Source: Natronomicrosphaera sp040876735
GTDB taxonomy: Bacteria > Planctomycetota > Phycisphaerae > Phycisphaerales > Phycisphaeraceae
DNA: 11,419 nucleotides
Reading direction: 5' to 3'
NCBI GenBank assembly: GCA_040876735.1
Contig: JBBDPC010000162.1
Span: forward strand, 1-11,419
In this document: piece after piece, positions 1-7,019 of the stretch
Layout of the letters: every line of letters begins with the position of its first letter
Numbering within the stretch: the first letter of the stretch is position 1
Translations under genes and position numbers: made by a program
The notes under the pieces: generated by a model
Told to the model about the DNA's origin: nothing
The model's input: only the letters and a program-made list of their open reading frames with translations
Databases searched by the model: none

Positions 1-209
1 CGCGAAGCCCCGGATCAGGGGTGCTGATTTCTGATTGCTGATGGCTGATTGCTGATGGCTGATTGCTGATGGCTAATTGTTCAAATCAGAAATCATCAAT
101 CAGCAATTAGAAATCTCTTCCCCCCCTCATCCCGCTCTTCGCTCGCGGACTCGCTCAGAGGCGGGCGTTTTCTCGAAACCCGAAACTGGAAACTGATAAA
201 CTCCCCCCC
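1..209. repeat. Composite heptad-repeat element, copy 1 (left end runs off the window)
   Basis: This gene-free stretch precedes hisF. Positions 1-15 read CGCGAAGCCCCGGAT. Positions 25-115 are 13 consecutive 7-bp units in unbroken phase: first TGATTTC, TGATTGC and TGATGGC types, including three perfect copies of the 14-mer TGATTGCTGATGGC at 32-73, then units in the complementary sense such as AGAAATC. Positions 26-35 and 85-94 are exact inverted repeats. Positions 116-172 are a unique-looking segment, and 174-201 is a second heptad array (CGAAACC, CGAAACT, GGAAACT) ending in a C-run against the hisF start. The 15-mer, the inner array and the 116-172 segment all recur in inverted orientation at 9362-9495. 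No coding potential was recognised. Confidence 0.85.
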
Positions 210-1037
210 GTGCTGAGTCACCGCATCATTCCGTGCCTGGACGTTCACGACGGCCGGGTGGTCAAGGGGGTCAACTTCGTCGATCTGCGCGACGCGGGCG
301 ACCCGGTGGACGTGGCGCGCGCCTACGACGCCGCAGGGGCGGACGAGCTGGTGTTTCTGGACATCACCGCCAGCCACGAGAAACGGGCGATCATGCACGA
401 CGTGGTCCGCCGGGTGGCCGAGCAGTGTTTCATGCCGTTCACGGTCGGCGGGGGCATCCGCACGATCGACGACGTGACCGAACTGGTGCAGGCCGGGGCG
501 GAGAAGGTGAGCATCAACACCGCCGCGGTCGTCACGCCCGAGATCGTCAAGCAGACCGCCCGCCGGTTCGGCCGCTGCGCGACGGTGGTGAACATCGACC
601 CCAAGCGCGTGCCCGCCGACGACTACAAGCAGCGCACCGGCCGCGACGGCACACCCAGCGAGCGGTGCGGGCCCGCCGGCGAGCCGCTGGTGTTCGAGGT
701 GCACACCCACGGCGGCCGCACGCCCACCGGGCTCGACCCCGTCGCCTGGGCGCAGCAGGTCGTGGAACTGGGCGCCGGCGAAATCGTGCTCACCTCCATG
801 GACGCCGACGGCGTCAAGACCGGCTACGACATCGAACTCACCCGCCTCGTTGCCGACGCCGTCGACGTCCCCCTCGTCGCCAGCGGCGGATGCGGCAGCC
901 CGGCCCACATGATCGACGTGCTCCAGCAGACCCGCGCCGATGCCGTGCTCGCCGCCAGCATCTTCCACTACGGCGAGTACACCATCGCCCAAACCAAGCA
1001 GCAACTCGCCGCCGCCGGCCTGCCCGTGCGCCAGTGA
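210..1037 (+). CDS. hisF: Imidazole glycerol phosphate synthase, cyclase subunit HisF
   Basis: HisF is the (beta/alpha)8 cyclase half of the HisFH complex. It uses ammonia from HisH to convert PRFAR into imidazole glycerol phosphate and AICAR in cytoplasmic histidine synthesis. The 275-residue product begins MLSHRIIPCLDV and carries both catalytic aspartates at the expected positions, Asp11 (PCLD) and Asp130 (VNIDPKR). The two phosphate-binding regions are visible as FTVGGGIR (78-84) and VASGGCGS (223-230). It is about 20 residues longer than usual. The excess lies between Asp130 and the EVHTHGGR segment (about residues 134-162), in the loop after strand 5. Translation starts at GTG 210 directly after a run of seven C residues, with no Shine-Dalgarno site. 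No other his gene is in the window, and hisH in particular is absent. The family call is very secure. Confidence 0.97.
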   Translation: MLSHRIIPCLDVHDGRVVKGVNFVDLRDAGDPVDVARAYDAAGADELVFLDITASHEKRAIMHDVVRRVAEQCFMPFTVGGGIRTIDDVTELVQAGAEKVSINTAAVVTPEIVKQTARRFGRCATVVNIDPKRVPADDYKQRTGRDGTPSERCGPAGEPLVFEVHTHGGRTPTGLDPVAWAQQVVELGAGEIVLTSMDADGVKTGYDIELTRLVADAVDVPLVASGGCGSPAHMIDVLQQTRADAVLAASIFHYGEYTIAQTKQQLAAAGLPVRQ

Positions 1038-1040
1038 CTT

Positions 1041-1068
1041 CCGAAGCCCACGGATTCAATCCGTGGGC
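1041..1068. repeat. REP-like hairpin after hisF
   Basis: A perfect 9-bp stem is formed by GCCCACGGA (1046-1054) and TCCGTGGGC (1060-1068) with a 5-nt loop. It begins three bases after the hisF stop codon with CCGAAGCCCACGG, the same 13-mer that opens the hairpin at 2000-2030. No T-run follows, so it is not a standard intrinsic terminator, although it could block 3' exonucleases. The rest of the gap to 1212 shows nothing recognisable. Confidence 0.75.
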
Positions 1069-1212
1069 GTCTGCGCGTGGATGCCTCTGCCACGCACGCC
1101 GCAACCCGCGTACTCGCAGAAATCCATGTCCCGACCCGGGCGAGGGGAGACTCCAGCGATCACCGAGCTAAGGTTTGAATAGCGGTCGAGCCGCTCGAAC
1201 GCATCAGCAAGT

Positions 1213-1217
1213 GGGAG
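1213..1217 (+). promoter_or_regulatory. Shine-Dalgarno site choosing the hydrolase start
   Basis: GGGAG lies 7 nt before ATG 1225 but only 1 nt before the alternative ATG at 1219, which favours the 1225 start. Confidence 0.55.
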
Positions 1218-1224
1218 CATGGCG

Positions 1225-1914
1225 ATGAATCCCAAGGCAGCCAGCCACGAACAGGAAGTAATGATCCAAACCGACGGCACGGCGTTGCCGGGCTTTCTGG
1301 TGATCCCCCACGACGCGCGGGCGCTGGTGCTGTTCGCCCACGGCAGCGGGAGCAGCCGGTTCAGTTCGCGCAACCGCTTCGTCGCCGACGTGCTGCATGA
1401 AGCGTCGATCGCCACGCTGCTGTTCGACCTGCTCACCGAGGCCGAGCATCGCGTGGACGAGTACACGCGCGAGCTGCGGTTCGATATCCCCCTGCTCGCC
1501 CGGCGGCTGACCGGGGCGATCGACTGGAGCCTGGCGCAGCCGGCGACCCGGGCGATGCAGATCGGCCTGTTCGGCGCGAGCACCGGCGCGGCCGCGGCGC
1601 TGCTGGCTGCGGCGGCCCGGCCGGAGTCGGTGCAGGCGGTGGTATCGCGCGGCGGTCGGCCGGACCTGGCGGGCGCGGCGCTGGCGCAGGTGCGTGCCCC
1701 CGTGCTGTTGATCGTCGGCAGCCGTGACCAGCCGGTGATCGGCATGAACCAGGAAGCCGCCGAGCAGTTGCAGGCCGAGCACCGGCTGAGCCTGGTCGAA
1801 GGCGCCACGCACCTGTTCGAGGAGCCGGGCACGCTCGACGAAGCCGCCCGGTTGGCGCAGGTCTGGTTCCGCCAGCACCTGCCGGGCGAAACCGGCGCAG
1901 CGGCACGCGACTAG
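1225..1914 (+). CDS. Alpha/beta hydrolase of the dienelactone-hydrolase type
   Basis: This predicted cytoplasmic serine hydrolase has 229 residues from ATG 1225 (231 from ATG 1219; residue numbers below use the longer form). The fold is marked by VLFAHGSGSSR (37-47, oxyanion-hole loop), the nucleophile elbow GASTGA with Ser121, the acid Asp170 in VGSRDQPV, and His198 in EGATHLFEEPG. This spacing is typical of small alpha/beta hydrolases related to dienelactone hydrolase. In many bacteria this exact type (HGSGSSR, GASTGAAAAL) is fused to or sits beside a phosphoribosyltransferase domain; here it stands alone. The substrate is not known, so carboxylester or lactone hydrolysis is only a family-level inference. 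No signal peptide is visible. The gene is flanked on both sides by hairpin repeats and looks monocistronic. Confidence 0.88.
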   Translation: MNPKAASHEQEVMIQTDGTALPGFLVIPHDARALVLFAHGSGSSRFSSRNRFVADVLHEASIATLLFDLLTEAEHRVDEYTRELRFDIPLLARRLTGAIDWSLAQPATRAMQIGLFGASTGAAAALLAAAARPESVQAVVSRGGRPDLAGAALAQVRAPVLLIVGSRDQPVIGMNQEAAEQLQAEHRLSLVEGATHLFEEPGTLDEAARLAQVWFRQHLPGETGAAARD

Positions 1915-1952
1915 GCCGCCGAAGCCCAGGCCGTGGTGTACTTTGCTTTTCT

Positions 1953-1982
1953 AGTGGGGCGGGCGCCAAAGCCCGCCCCACT
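1953..1982. repeat. GC-rich perfect hairpin downstream of the hydrolase
   Basis: AGTGGGGCGGGC (1953-1964) and GCCCGCCCCACT (1971-1982) form a perfect 12-bp stem with a 6-nt loop. It sits 38 bp after the hydrolase stop, between two convergent genes. Only TTTGAAAG follows, so termination would rely on stem strength rather than a U-tract. The preceding bases at 1919-1928 (CCGAAGCCCA) repeat the opening of the hairpins at 1041 and 2000. Confidence 0.7.
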
Positions 1983-1999
1983 TTGAAAGCATCCCACGC

Positions 2000-2030
2000 C
2001 CGAAGCCCACGGCGTCACACCGTGGGCTTC
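2000..2030. repeat. REP-like hairpin, second copy
   Basis: GAAGCCCACGG (2002-2012) pairs perfectly with CCGTGGGCTTC (2020-2030) around a 7-nt loop. It shares the 13-mer CCGAAGCCCACGG with the element after hisF. It lies 30 bp beyond the stop codon of the minus-strand lipoprotein gene and could serve both convergent genes. Confidence 0.75.
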
Positions 2031-2060
2031 ATGGCGCACAAAATCCGATGAAGGTCCGCC

Positions 2061-2225
2061 TCACTCGTCGCCCGGCGCATCCGTCTCGACGTCAACGCCG
2101 TCCTCAGTCTCCACCTGCACACCGTTGTCCGGCTCCTGTTCGCAGCCGACGAGGTTCGCCCCGCCCAGGCCCAGGCCCATCAGGATCGCCAGCGTGCCCA
2201 TCGTTCGCCACAACTCTTGCCACAT
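2061..2225 (-). CDS. Small secreted lipoprotein (54 aa)
   Basis: This short gene encodes 54 residues and begins MWQELWRTMGTLAILMG. It has a basic N-region, a hydrophobic stretch (about residues 9-26) and a lipobox LVGC with the lipid-acceptor Cys28, so it is a predicted signal-peptidase-II substrate. The mature part is only 27 residues, very acidic (EQEPDNG, VETEDGVDVETD, ending in GDE), and contains the imperfect repeat VETEDGVDVETD. A strong Shine-Dalgarno, GAGAGGA, lies 7 nt upstream of the ATG, one of the best in the window. The gene converges on the hydrolase and diverges from the FKBP gene. The function is unknown. Reality is supported by the combination of ribosome site, signal peptide and lipobox. 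Confidence 0.75.
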   Translation of the reverse strand: MWQELWRTMGTLAILMGLGLGGANLVGCEQEPDNGVQVETEDGVDVETDAPGDE

Positions 2226-2232
2226 CGGATCG

Positions 2233-2239
2233 TCCTCTC
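2233..2239 (-). promoter_or_regulatory. Shine-Dalgarno of the small lipoprotein
   Basis: On the minus strand this reads GAGAGGA with a 7-nt spacer to the ATG at 2225-2223. It is the main argument, with the lipobox, that the 54-codon gene is translated. Confidence 0.7.
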
Positions 2240-2377
2240 ATTTGCATGGCCCACCCACGTGTTCAGCCGTCGCCGCAGCAGCGTAGCGCGGCCGCAGCAG
2301 CCTGGTCAACACCGGCGCGAGTTTGCCCACGCCCCCCGCCCCGGCGGCCAACGGTCGGCGCAGCGGGCATCTTGCGC

Positions 2378-2383
2378 TACAAT
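2378..2383 (+). promoter_or_regulatory. Candidate -10 box for the FKBP gene
   Basis: TACAAT in the context GCGCTACAATGG resembles a sigma-70 -10 element and would give a leader of roughly 65-70 nt before ATG 2458. No convincing -35 hexamer was found at the right distance, so this rests on one hexamer. Confidence 0.4.
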
Positions 2384-2445
2384 GGCTCATCGTGCCGTCC
2401 GCACCTTTCGCGGGCGGCTTGAACAATCGGCCATCCGGACTCATG

Positions 2446-2450
2446 AAAGG
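2446..2450 (+). promoter_or_regulatory. Shine-Dalgarno choosing the FKBP start
   Basis: AAAGG sits 7 nt before ATG 2458 and overlaps the beginning of the reading frame from the alternative ATG 2443, supporting the downstream start. Confidence 0.5.
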
Positions 2451-2457
2451 CAATCCC

Positions 2458-2895
2458 ATGCCACAGGCCAAGCAAGGCGACACCGTCAAGGTGCACTACA
2501 CCGGCAAGCTCGCCGACGGCACGGTGTTCGACTCCTCCGTCGAACGCGAGCCCATCGAATTCCAACTCGGCGCAGGCCAGATCCTCCCCGGCTTCGAGCA
2601 GGCGGTGGAAGGCTTGGAACCCGGCGAGAAAACCACCACCACCATCCCCGCCGCCGACGCCTACGGCGACCGCAGCGAGGAGGCCATCGTCAAGGTCCAG
2701 CGCACCCAGTTGCCCGAAGACCTCAAGCCCGAGGTCGGCCAGCAGCTTCAGATGCAACAGCCCGACGGCCAACCCATCCCCGTCCGCGTCACCGACGTCT
2801 CGGAAGAGGACATCACCCTCGACGCCAACCACCCGCTCGCGGGCAAGGACCTGGCCTTCGAAATCGAGCTGGTCGAAGTCAAAGCCGCCGCCTGA
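2458..2895 (+). CDS. FKBP-type peptidyl-prolyl cis-trans isomerase, SlyD-like
   Basis: This is a 145-residue prolyl isomerase and probable folding helper. The FKBP core is visible as VHYTGKLADGTVFDSS (12-27), LGAGQILPGFEQAVEGL (37-53) and the active-site loop PAADAYG (64-70). Residues from about 71 to 125 are the inserted-in-flap chaperone domain typical of SlyD, and the chain returns to the core with DANHPLAGKDLAFEIELVEV. The His/Cys-rich metal-binding tail of E. coli SlyD is missing; the protein ends KAAA. No signal peptide is seen, so it is cytoplasmic. ATG 2458 is preferred over ATG 2443 because of the ribosome site AAAGG. The gene is probably monocistronic, with a candidate -10 box upstream and a strong intrinsic terminator 25 bp downstream. 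Confidence 0.93.
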   Translation: MPQAKQGDTVKVHYTGKLADGTVFDSSVEREPIEFQLGAGQILPGFEQAVEGLEPGEKTTTTIPAADAYGDRSEEAIVKVQRTQLPEDLKPEVGQQLQMQQPDGQPIPVRVTDVSEEDITLDANHPLAGKDLAFEIELVEVKAAA

Positions 2896-2920
2896 CGCAG
2901 CGCAACCGACGCCGAAATCG

Positions 2921-2955
2921 AAAAGCCCGTGCACCCGCCTGTGCACGGGCTTTTT
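2921..2955 (+). terminator. Intrinsic terminator of the FKBP gene
   Basis: A perfect 14-bp stem (2921-2934 with 2941-2954; core AGCCCGTGCAC) encloses a 6-nt loop and ends in five T residues (2951-2955). The AAAA at the stem base means it could also act on minus-strand transcripts. Confidence 0.93.
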
Positions 2956-2970
2956 CATGCCCACACACCT

Positions 2971-3075
2971 CTTGAGCCTCGAGCCGTCCGCTTTAAGCCA
3001 TGAGCCAGCGACAGGCCGAACGGACGGGCTATTTCTGGATGACGGCTTAACGCGAACGGCTCCAGGCTCAATCGA
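2971..3075. repeat. Heptad array forming a 28-bp inverted repeat
   Basis: Fifteen 7-bp steps can be laid in phase. The left units end in AGC (CTTGAGC, CTCGAGC, TTTAAGC, CATGAGC) and the right units end in GGCT (GACGGCT, AACGGCT, CCAGGCT). Arms 2972-2999 and 3044-3071 are inverted copies matching at 25 of 28 positions. The array fills the gap between the FKBP terminator and the argH promoter region. Confidence 0.8.
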
Positions 3076-3097
3076 AGCCGGCCCCCACCGCTCGCGT

Positions 3098-3103
3098 TAC
3101 ACT
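3098..3103 (+). promoter_or_regulatory. Candidate -10 box for argH
   Basis: TACACT in the context CGTTACACTGTCC lies 8 bp before the ATG at 3112, so transcription would start at or next to the start codon (leaderless or nearly so). No good -35 is visible, and no Shine-Dalgarno exists for this gene. Confidence 0.35.
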
Positions 3104-3111
3104 GTCCGGCT

Positions 3112-4536
<1,425 letters not shown>

Positions 4537-4542
<6 letters not shown>

Positions 4543-4613
4543 CAAATGACAAAATCCAAATGGCAAATGTTCCGGAATCATTTGTCATTCGAGCTTTGTC
4601 ATTCGTCATTGCG
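4537..4613. repeat. Heptad hairpin overlapping the argH stop codon
   Basis: Eleven 7-bp units run in phase (GAATGAC, AAATGAC, AAATGGC, then the complementary CATTTGT, CATTCGA, CATTCGT). GAATGACAAATGA (4537-4549) and TCATTTGTCATTC (4578-4590) are perfect 13-bp inverted repeats. An alternative longer fold pairs 4538 onwards with the region ending at 4610 around the palindrome TTCCGGAA. The array begins five bases before the end of argH and stops just before the kinase ribosome site. Confidence 0.85.
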
Positions 4614-4616
4614 AAC

Positions 4617-4620
4617 GGAG
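4617..4620 (+). promoter_or_regulatory. Shine-Dalgarno of the FHA-GAF kinase
   Basis: GGAG with a 7-nt spacer points to GTG 4628 as the start of the kinase. Confidence 0.6.
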
Positions 4621-4627
4621 TGAGCCA

Positions 4628-6274
4628 GTGCTGGTGTTGACTGCCATTCAGGGACCTGACAAGGGCCGACGGTTCGAGTTGCCGGACCATGAGCCGCAGA
4701 TGATCGGGCGGTCGAGCGAGTCGTTGCCGTTGACGGACCAGACGATTTCGCGTCGGCATGCGGAGTTGACGCCGGACGAGGGCAAGTGGTTCATCCGCGA
4801 CCTCAACTCGTCCAACGGCACGTTCGTCAACGGCGTGCGGGTGCGCAACCGGCGGGAGCTTCGGCCGGGCGACCAGATCCGCACGGGCACGACGCTGCTG
4901 GTGTACGGCCAGGACGTGGCGCGGGCGGAGGCGCCCTCGGCGGTGCGGATGGCGGACAAGGGGGAGATCGGCGTCAACGTCGAGCACACCATCGCCAGCA
5001 ACGACGACTCGATGATCATGGCCGTCCCCGAGCCGTCGCAGGCGGCGGTGTTTCAGCTCAAGGTCATCTATGAGCTGACCGCGCTGATCGGCTCGGTGAC
5101 GGACAAGCAGGACCTGCTCGAGCGGGTGATGAACCTGATCTTCGAGTATTTCCAGGCCGACCGCGGCTTCGTCCTGCTCACCGACAGCCCGGAGGACACC
5201 CCCCGGCCGGTCGTGGTCCGCCATCGCGCGAACCCGGACAACACCTCGCCCGAAGGCATCGCGGTGAGCAAGACCATCGTCCGCTACGTCACCCGGAAAA
5301 ACGTCGGCGTGCTCAGCTCCAACGCGATGAACGACGAACGCTTCTCCACCGGCGACAGCGTGCAGAACCTGGGCATCCGCTCGGCGATGTGCGTGCCCAT
5401 CAAGTTCAAGGACCGGCTCTACGGCGTGATCCAGCTCGACAGCCAGATCGCCAACTACACCTACACCGAAGACCAGCTCACCCTGCTCACCGCCATCGGC
5501 GTGCAGACCGGTCTGGCGATGGCGAACCTCAACCACTACGAGGCCCGCCTCAAGGCCGAACGCCTCGCCGCCGTCGGCCAGACCGTCGCCTCCCTGTCCC
5601 ACTCCGTGAAGAACATCCTCCAGGGCCTGCGCGGCGGGGCGGACGTGGTCGAGCTGGGCCTGCGCAAGGGCAACATGAACCTGGTCAAGAACGGCTGGGA
5701 AATCGTCGCCCGCAACCTCGAACGCATCTACGAGCTGACGATGAACATGCTCGCCTTCTCCAAGCAGCGCAAGCCGGAGCTGGAGATGGTGAACCTCGAA
5801 GGCATCCTCAACGAAGCGGTGATGCTCGTGCAGAAGCAGTACGAGAACAAGAAAGTGGCGCTGATCAGCGACGTCGCCAACGACATCCCCCCCGTGCCCG
5901 CCGATGCCAGCGGCGTGCATCAGGCAGTGTTGAACCTGCTCAACAACGCGCTGGACGCCGTCGAGCCGGAGTCGGGCGTGGTGAGCCTGCGCAGCGAATA
6001 CGACCCGCAGCAGGAGCAGGTGAAGATTATCGTCTCGGACAACGGCGAAGGCATGAGCCCGGGCACCGTCGGCCGGCTGTTCGAGCCGTTCCACTCGACC
6101 AAGGGCATGCGCGGCACGGGCCTGGGCCTGGTGGTGATCAAGAAGATCGTCGAAGAGCACGGCGGCAAGGTGGACGTGGACACGCAACTGGACCAGGGCA
6201 CCACGTTCACCCTCACCTTCCCCGCCAACGCCGAAGGCGTCCCCGCCTCGGCCGACACGCACGGCCCGTCGTGA
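4628..6274 (+). CDS. FHA-GAF sensor histidine kinase
   Basis: This is a 548-residue soluble two-component kinase. An N-terminal FHA domain (about 1-95) has the phosphothreonine-binding residues IGRSSE (26-31), SRRHAEL (41-47) and NSSNGTFVNG (60-69). A GAF sensor domain spans about 160-300. The dimerisation helix carries the phospho-acceptor His325 in SLSHSVKNILQGL, followed by a HATPase domain with N-box NLLNNALDA (436-444), G1 DNGEGM (471-476), F-box LFEPFHSTKG (484-493) and G2 GTGLGLVV (496-503). There are no membrane segments and no receiver domain. FHA plus GAF suggests input from a Ser/Thr kinase and a small ligand or redox signal; this is inferred. No response regulator lies in the window, so it is an orphan kinase here. 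The GTG start is supported by GGAG. It lies 85 bp after argH, which is probably not functionally linked. Confidence 0.95.
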   Translation: MLVLTAIQGPDKGRRFELPDHEPQMIGRSSESLPLTDQTISRRHAELTPDEGKWFIRDLNSSNGTFVNGVRVRNRRELRPGDQIRTGTTLLVYGQDVARAEAPSAVRMADKGEIGVNVEHTIASNDDSMIMAVPEPSQAAVFQLKVIYELTALIGSVTDKQDLLERVMNLIFEYFQADRGFVLLTDSPEDTPRPVVVRHRANPDNTSPEGIAVSKTIVRYVTRKNVGVLSSNAMNDERFSTGDSVQNLGIRSAMCVPIKFKDRLYGVIQLDSQIANYTYTEDQLTLLTAIGVQTGLAMANLNHYEARLKAERLAAVGQTVASLSHSVKNILQGLRGGADVVELGLRKGNMNLVKNGWEIVARNLERIYELTMNMLAFSKQRKPELEMVNLEGILNEAVMLVQKQYENKKVALISDVANDIPPVPADASGVHQAVLNLLNNALDAVEPESGVVSLRSEYDPQQEQVKIIVSDNGEGMSPGTVGRLFEPFHSTKGMRGTGLGLVVIKKIVEEHGGKVDVDTQLDQGTTFTLTFPANAEGVPASADTHGPS

Positions 6275-6379
6275 GCGGCAAGCGGTCAGCCGTTGGCGAT
6301 CAGCCTTTAGCTTCAGCCAGGTGAGCCACGGCTCTTTCGGCTGCTTGCTGACAGCTAATGGCTAACGGCTAACGGCTCC
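6275..6379. repeat. Heptad array immediately after the kinase stop
   Basis: Fifteen 7-bp steps fit from the base after the TGA: GCGGTCA, GCCGTTG, GCGATCA and GCCTTTA on the left, then the complementary sense CAGCTAA, TGGCTAA, CGGCTAA and CGGCTCC on the right. Its centre contains GAGCC-AC-GGCTC. The arms are imperfect inverted copies of each other in the same heptad phase. Confidence 0.8.
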
Positions 6380-6382
6380 ACG

Positions 6383-6418
6383 AAAAACGGCCTCGAACCG
6401 GTGACAGTTCGAAGCCGT
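6383..6418 (-). terminator. Intrinsic terminator of the minus-strand small gene
   Basis: Read on the minus strand, a 12-bp stem (6418-6407 with 6398-6387, one G-U pair) encloses an 8-nt loop and is followed by TTTTT (6387-6383). It lies about 90 bp downstream of the stop of the 65-residue gene and supports that gene being transcribed. Confidence 0.8.
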
Positions 6419-6508
6419 CCCACCAAAGGGCCCACCTCACGGCCCACAAGCGCGGTCATTCATCCGCCCGCGATGGTGGCGCAGCGGGGCCATGTTCACA
6501 GGTCCATC

Positions 6509-6706
6509 TCATACCGCCACGCGCGTCACGATCGCCCGGCTGCCGCCTTCGCGCACCCACCGGCTGTCGCGCCCGCGGTGGCCGAGCACGTCGGTCAGCC
6601 GACGCAGGTAGCTCTGAAGCGCGGCCTCGTCGAACTTGACGAGGTAGTCGCTGGAGACGGAACGGTTGCGTTCACGGATCGCTTCGATCATCTGCTGCTT
6701 GCTCAT
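6509..6706 (-). CDS. Small conserved-looking hypothetical protein (65 aa)
   Basis: The product begins MSKQQMIEAIRERNRS and ends RAIVTRVAV. I recognise no named domain. Residues 1-40 look amphipathic and helical (charged and leucine residues alternating, FDEAALQSYLRRLTDVL), followed by an Arg-rich segment HRGRDSRWVREGG. It is soluble with no signal peptide, and the size and charge pattern would suit a small DNA- or protein-binding factor, but that is only a guess. The frame stays open upstream, but that part is basic, low-complexity sequence unlike a protein, so ATG 6706 is chosen; GGAG lies 11 nt upstream, a rather long spacer. The strand-specific terminator at 6383-6418 supports a real transcript. 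Confidence 0.68.
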   Translation of the reverse strand: MSKQQMIEAIRERNRSVSSDYLVKFDEAALQSYLRRLTDVLGHRGRDSRWVREGGSRAIVTRVAV

Positions 6707-7019
6707 CGCGGGGTCTACTCCATGCCGCCGCGAGCCCGCCTCCTTGCAGACGCCGCTGGCTGTGGGACTGTCATGCCGACGTCTCCAAGTCGACTTCCCT
6801 GGCCGATGCCTTTCGGCTCCCGCTGCATCGGCACGGTTTTTGTCCAGCCTTGAACGTATAACTTCAGTGGACCACGCCGATGACCGAGCCCCCACGCCAC
6901 GCCAGCGAACCGAAGATGAAGATGTTGGGGTGCCGGCCACGCCGATGCACAACCGGCGGGCCGGGCGGGCATGATGGAACTTTTTCGCCTTGTTCGCCCG
7001 GCGCGGTAACATGCCACGC
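6707..7019. other. Intergenic region between divergent genes
   Basis: About 310 bp separates the minus-strand small gene from the plus-strand membrane protein gene. It holds one clear hairpin, GCCGATGC (6802-6809) with GCATCGGC (6825-6832), followed on the plus strand by TTTTTG at 6837. It lies in the presumed leader of the minus-strand gene. CCACGCCGATG occurs twice (6872-6882, 6937-6947). GTTATAC on the minus strand near 6855-6861 could be a -10 box, but no -35 is convincing. No riboswitch class was recognised. Confidence 0.45.

Noticed and set aside
25..115. Possible CRISPR array
   Set aside because: The repeated unit is 7 or 14 bp with no spacers and the second half is inverted, so it is not a CRISPR.
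233..1171. Long Arg/Ala-rich open frame overlapping hisF
   Set aside because: It is a shifted frame of hisF with low-complexity RRR/AGR composition typical of GC-rich shadows; HisF motifs prove the other frame.
1219..1224. Upstream ATG for the hydrolase
   Set aside because: It leaves only 1 nt between GGGAG and the start; ATG 1225 has a normal 7-nt spacer. It cannot be fully excluded.
6780..6840. Possible cobalamin or c-di-GMP riboswitch on the minus strand
   Set aside because: Phrases such as GGGAAG and CGAAAGG are present, but the required core elements and pairing order are not.
6401..6853. Plus-strand open frame of 150 codons across 6401-6853
   Set aside because: It overlaps the better supported minus-strand 65-residue gene and its terminator, and has no recognisable motif.
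6864..6950. Short hydrophobic minus-strand peptide (PNIFIFGSLAW, then GSVIGVVH)
   Set aside because: It looks protein-like but has no good start or ribosome site, and its frame continues only as an antisense shadow; left as a possible remnant.
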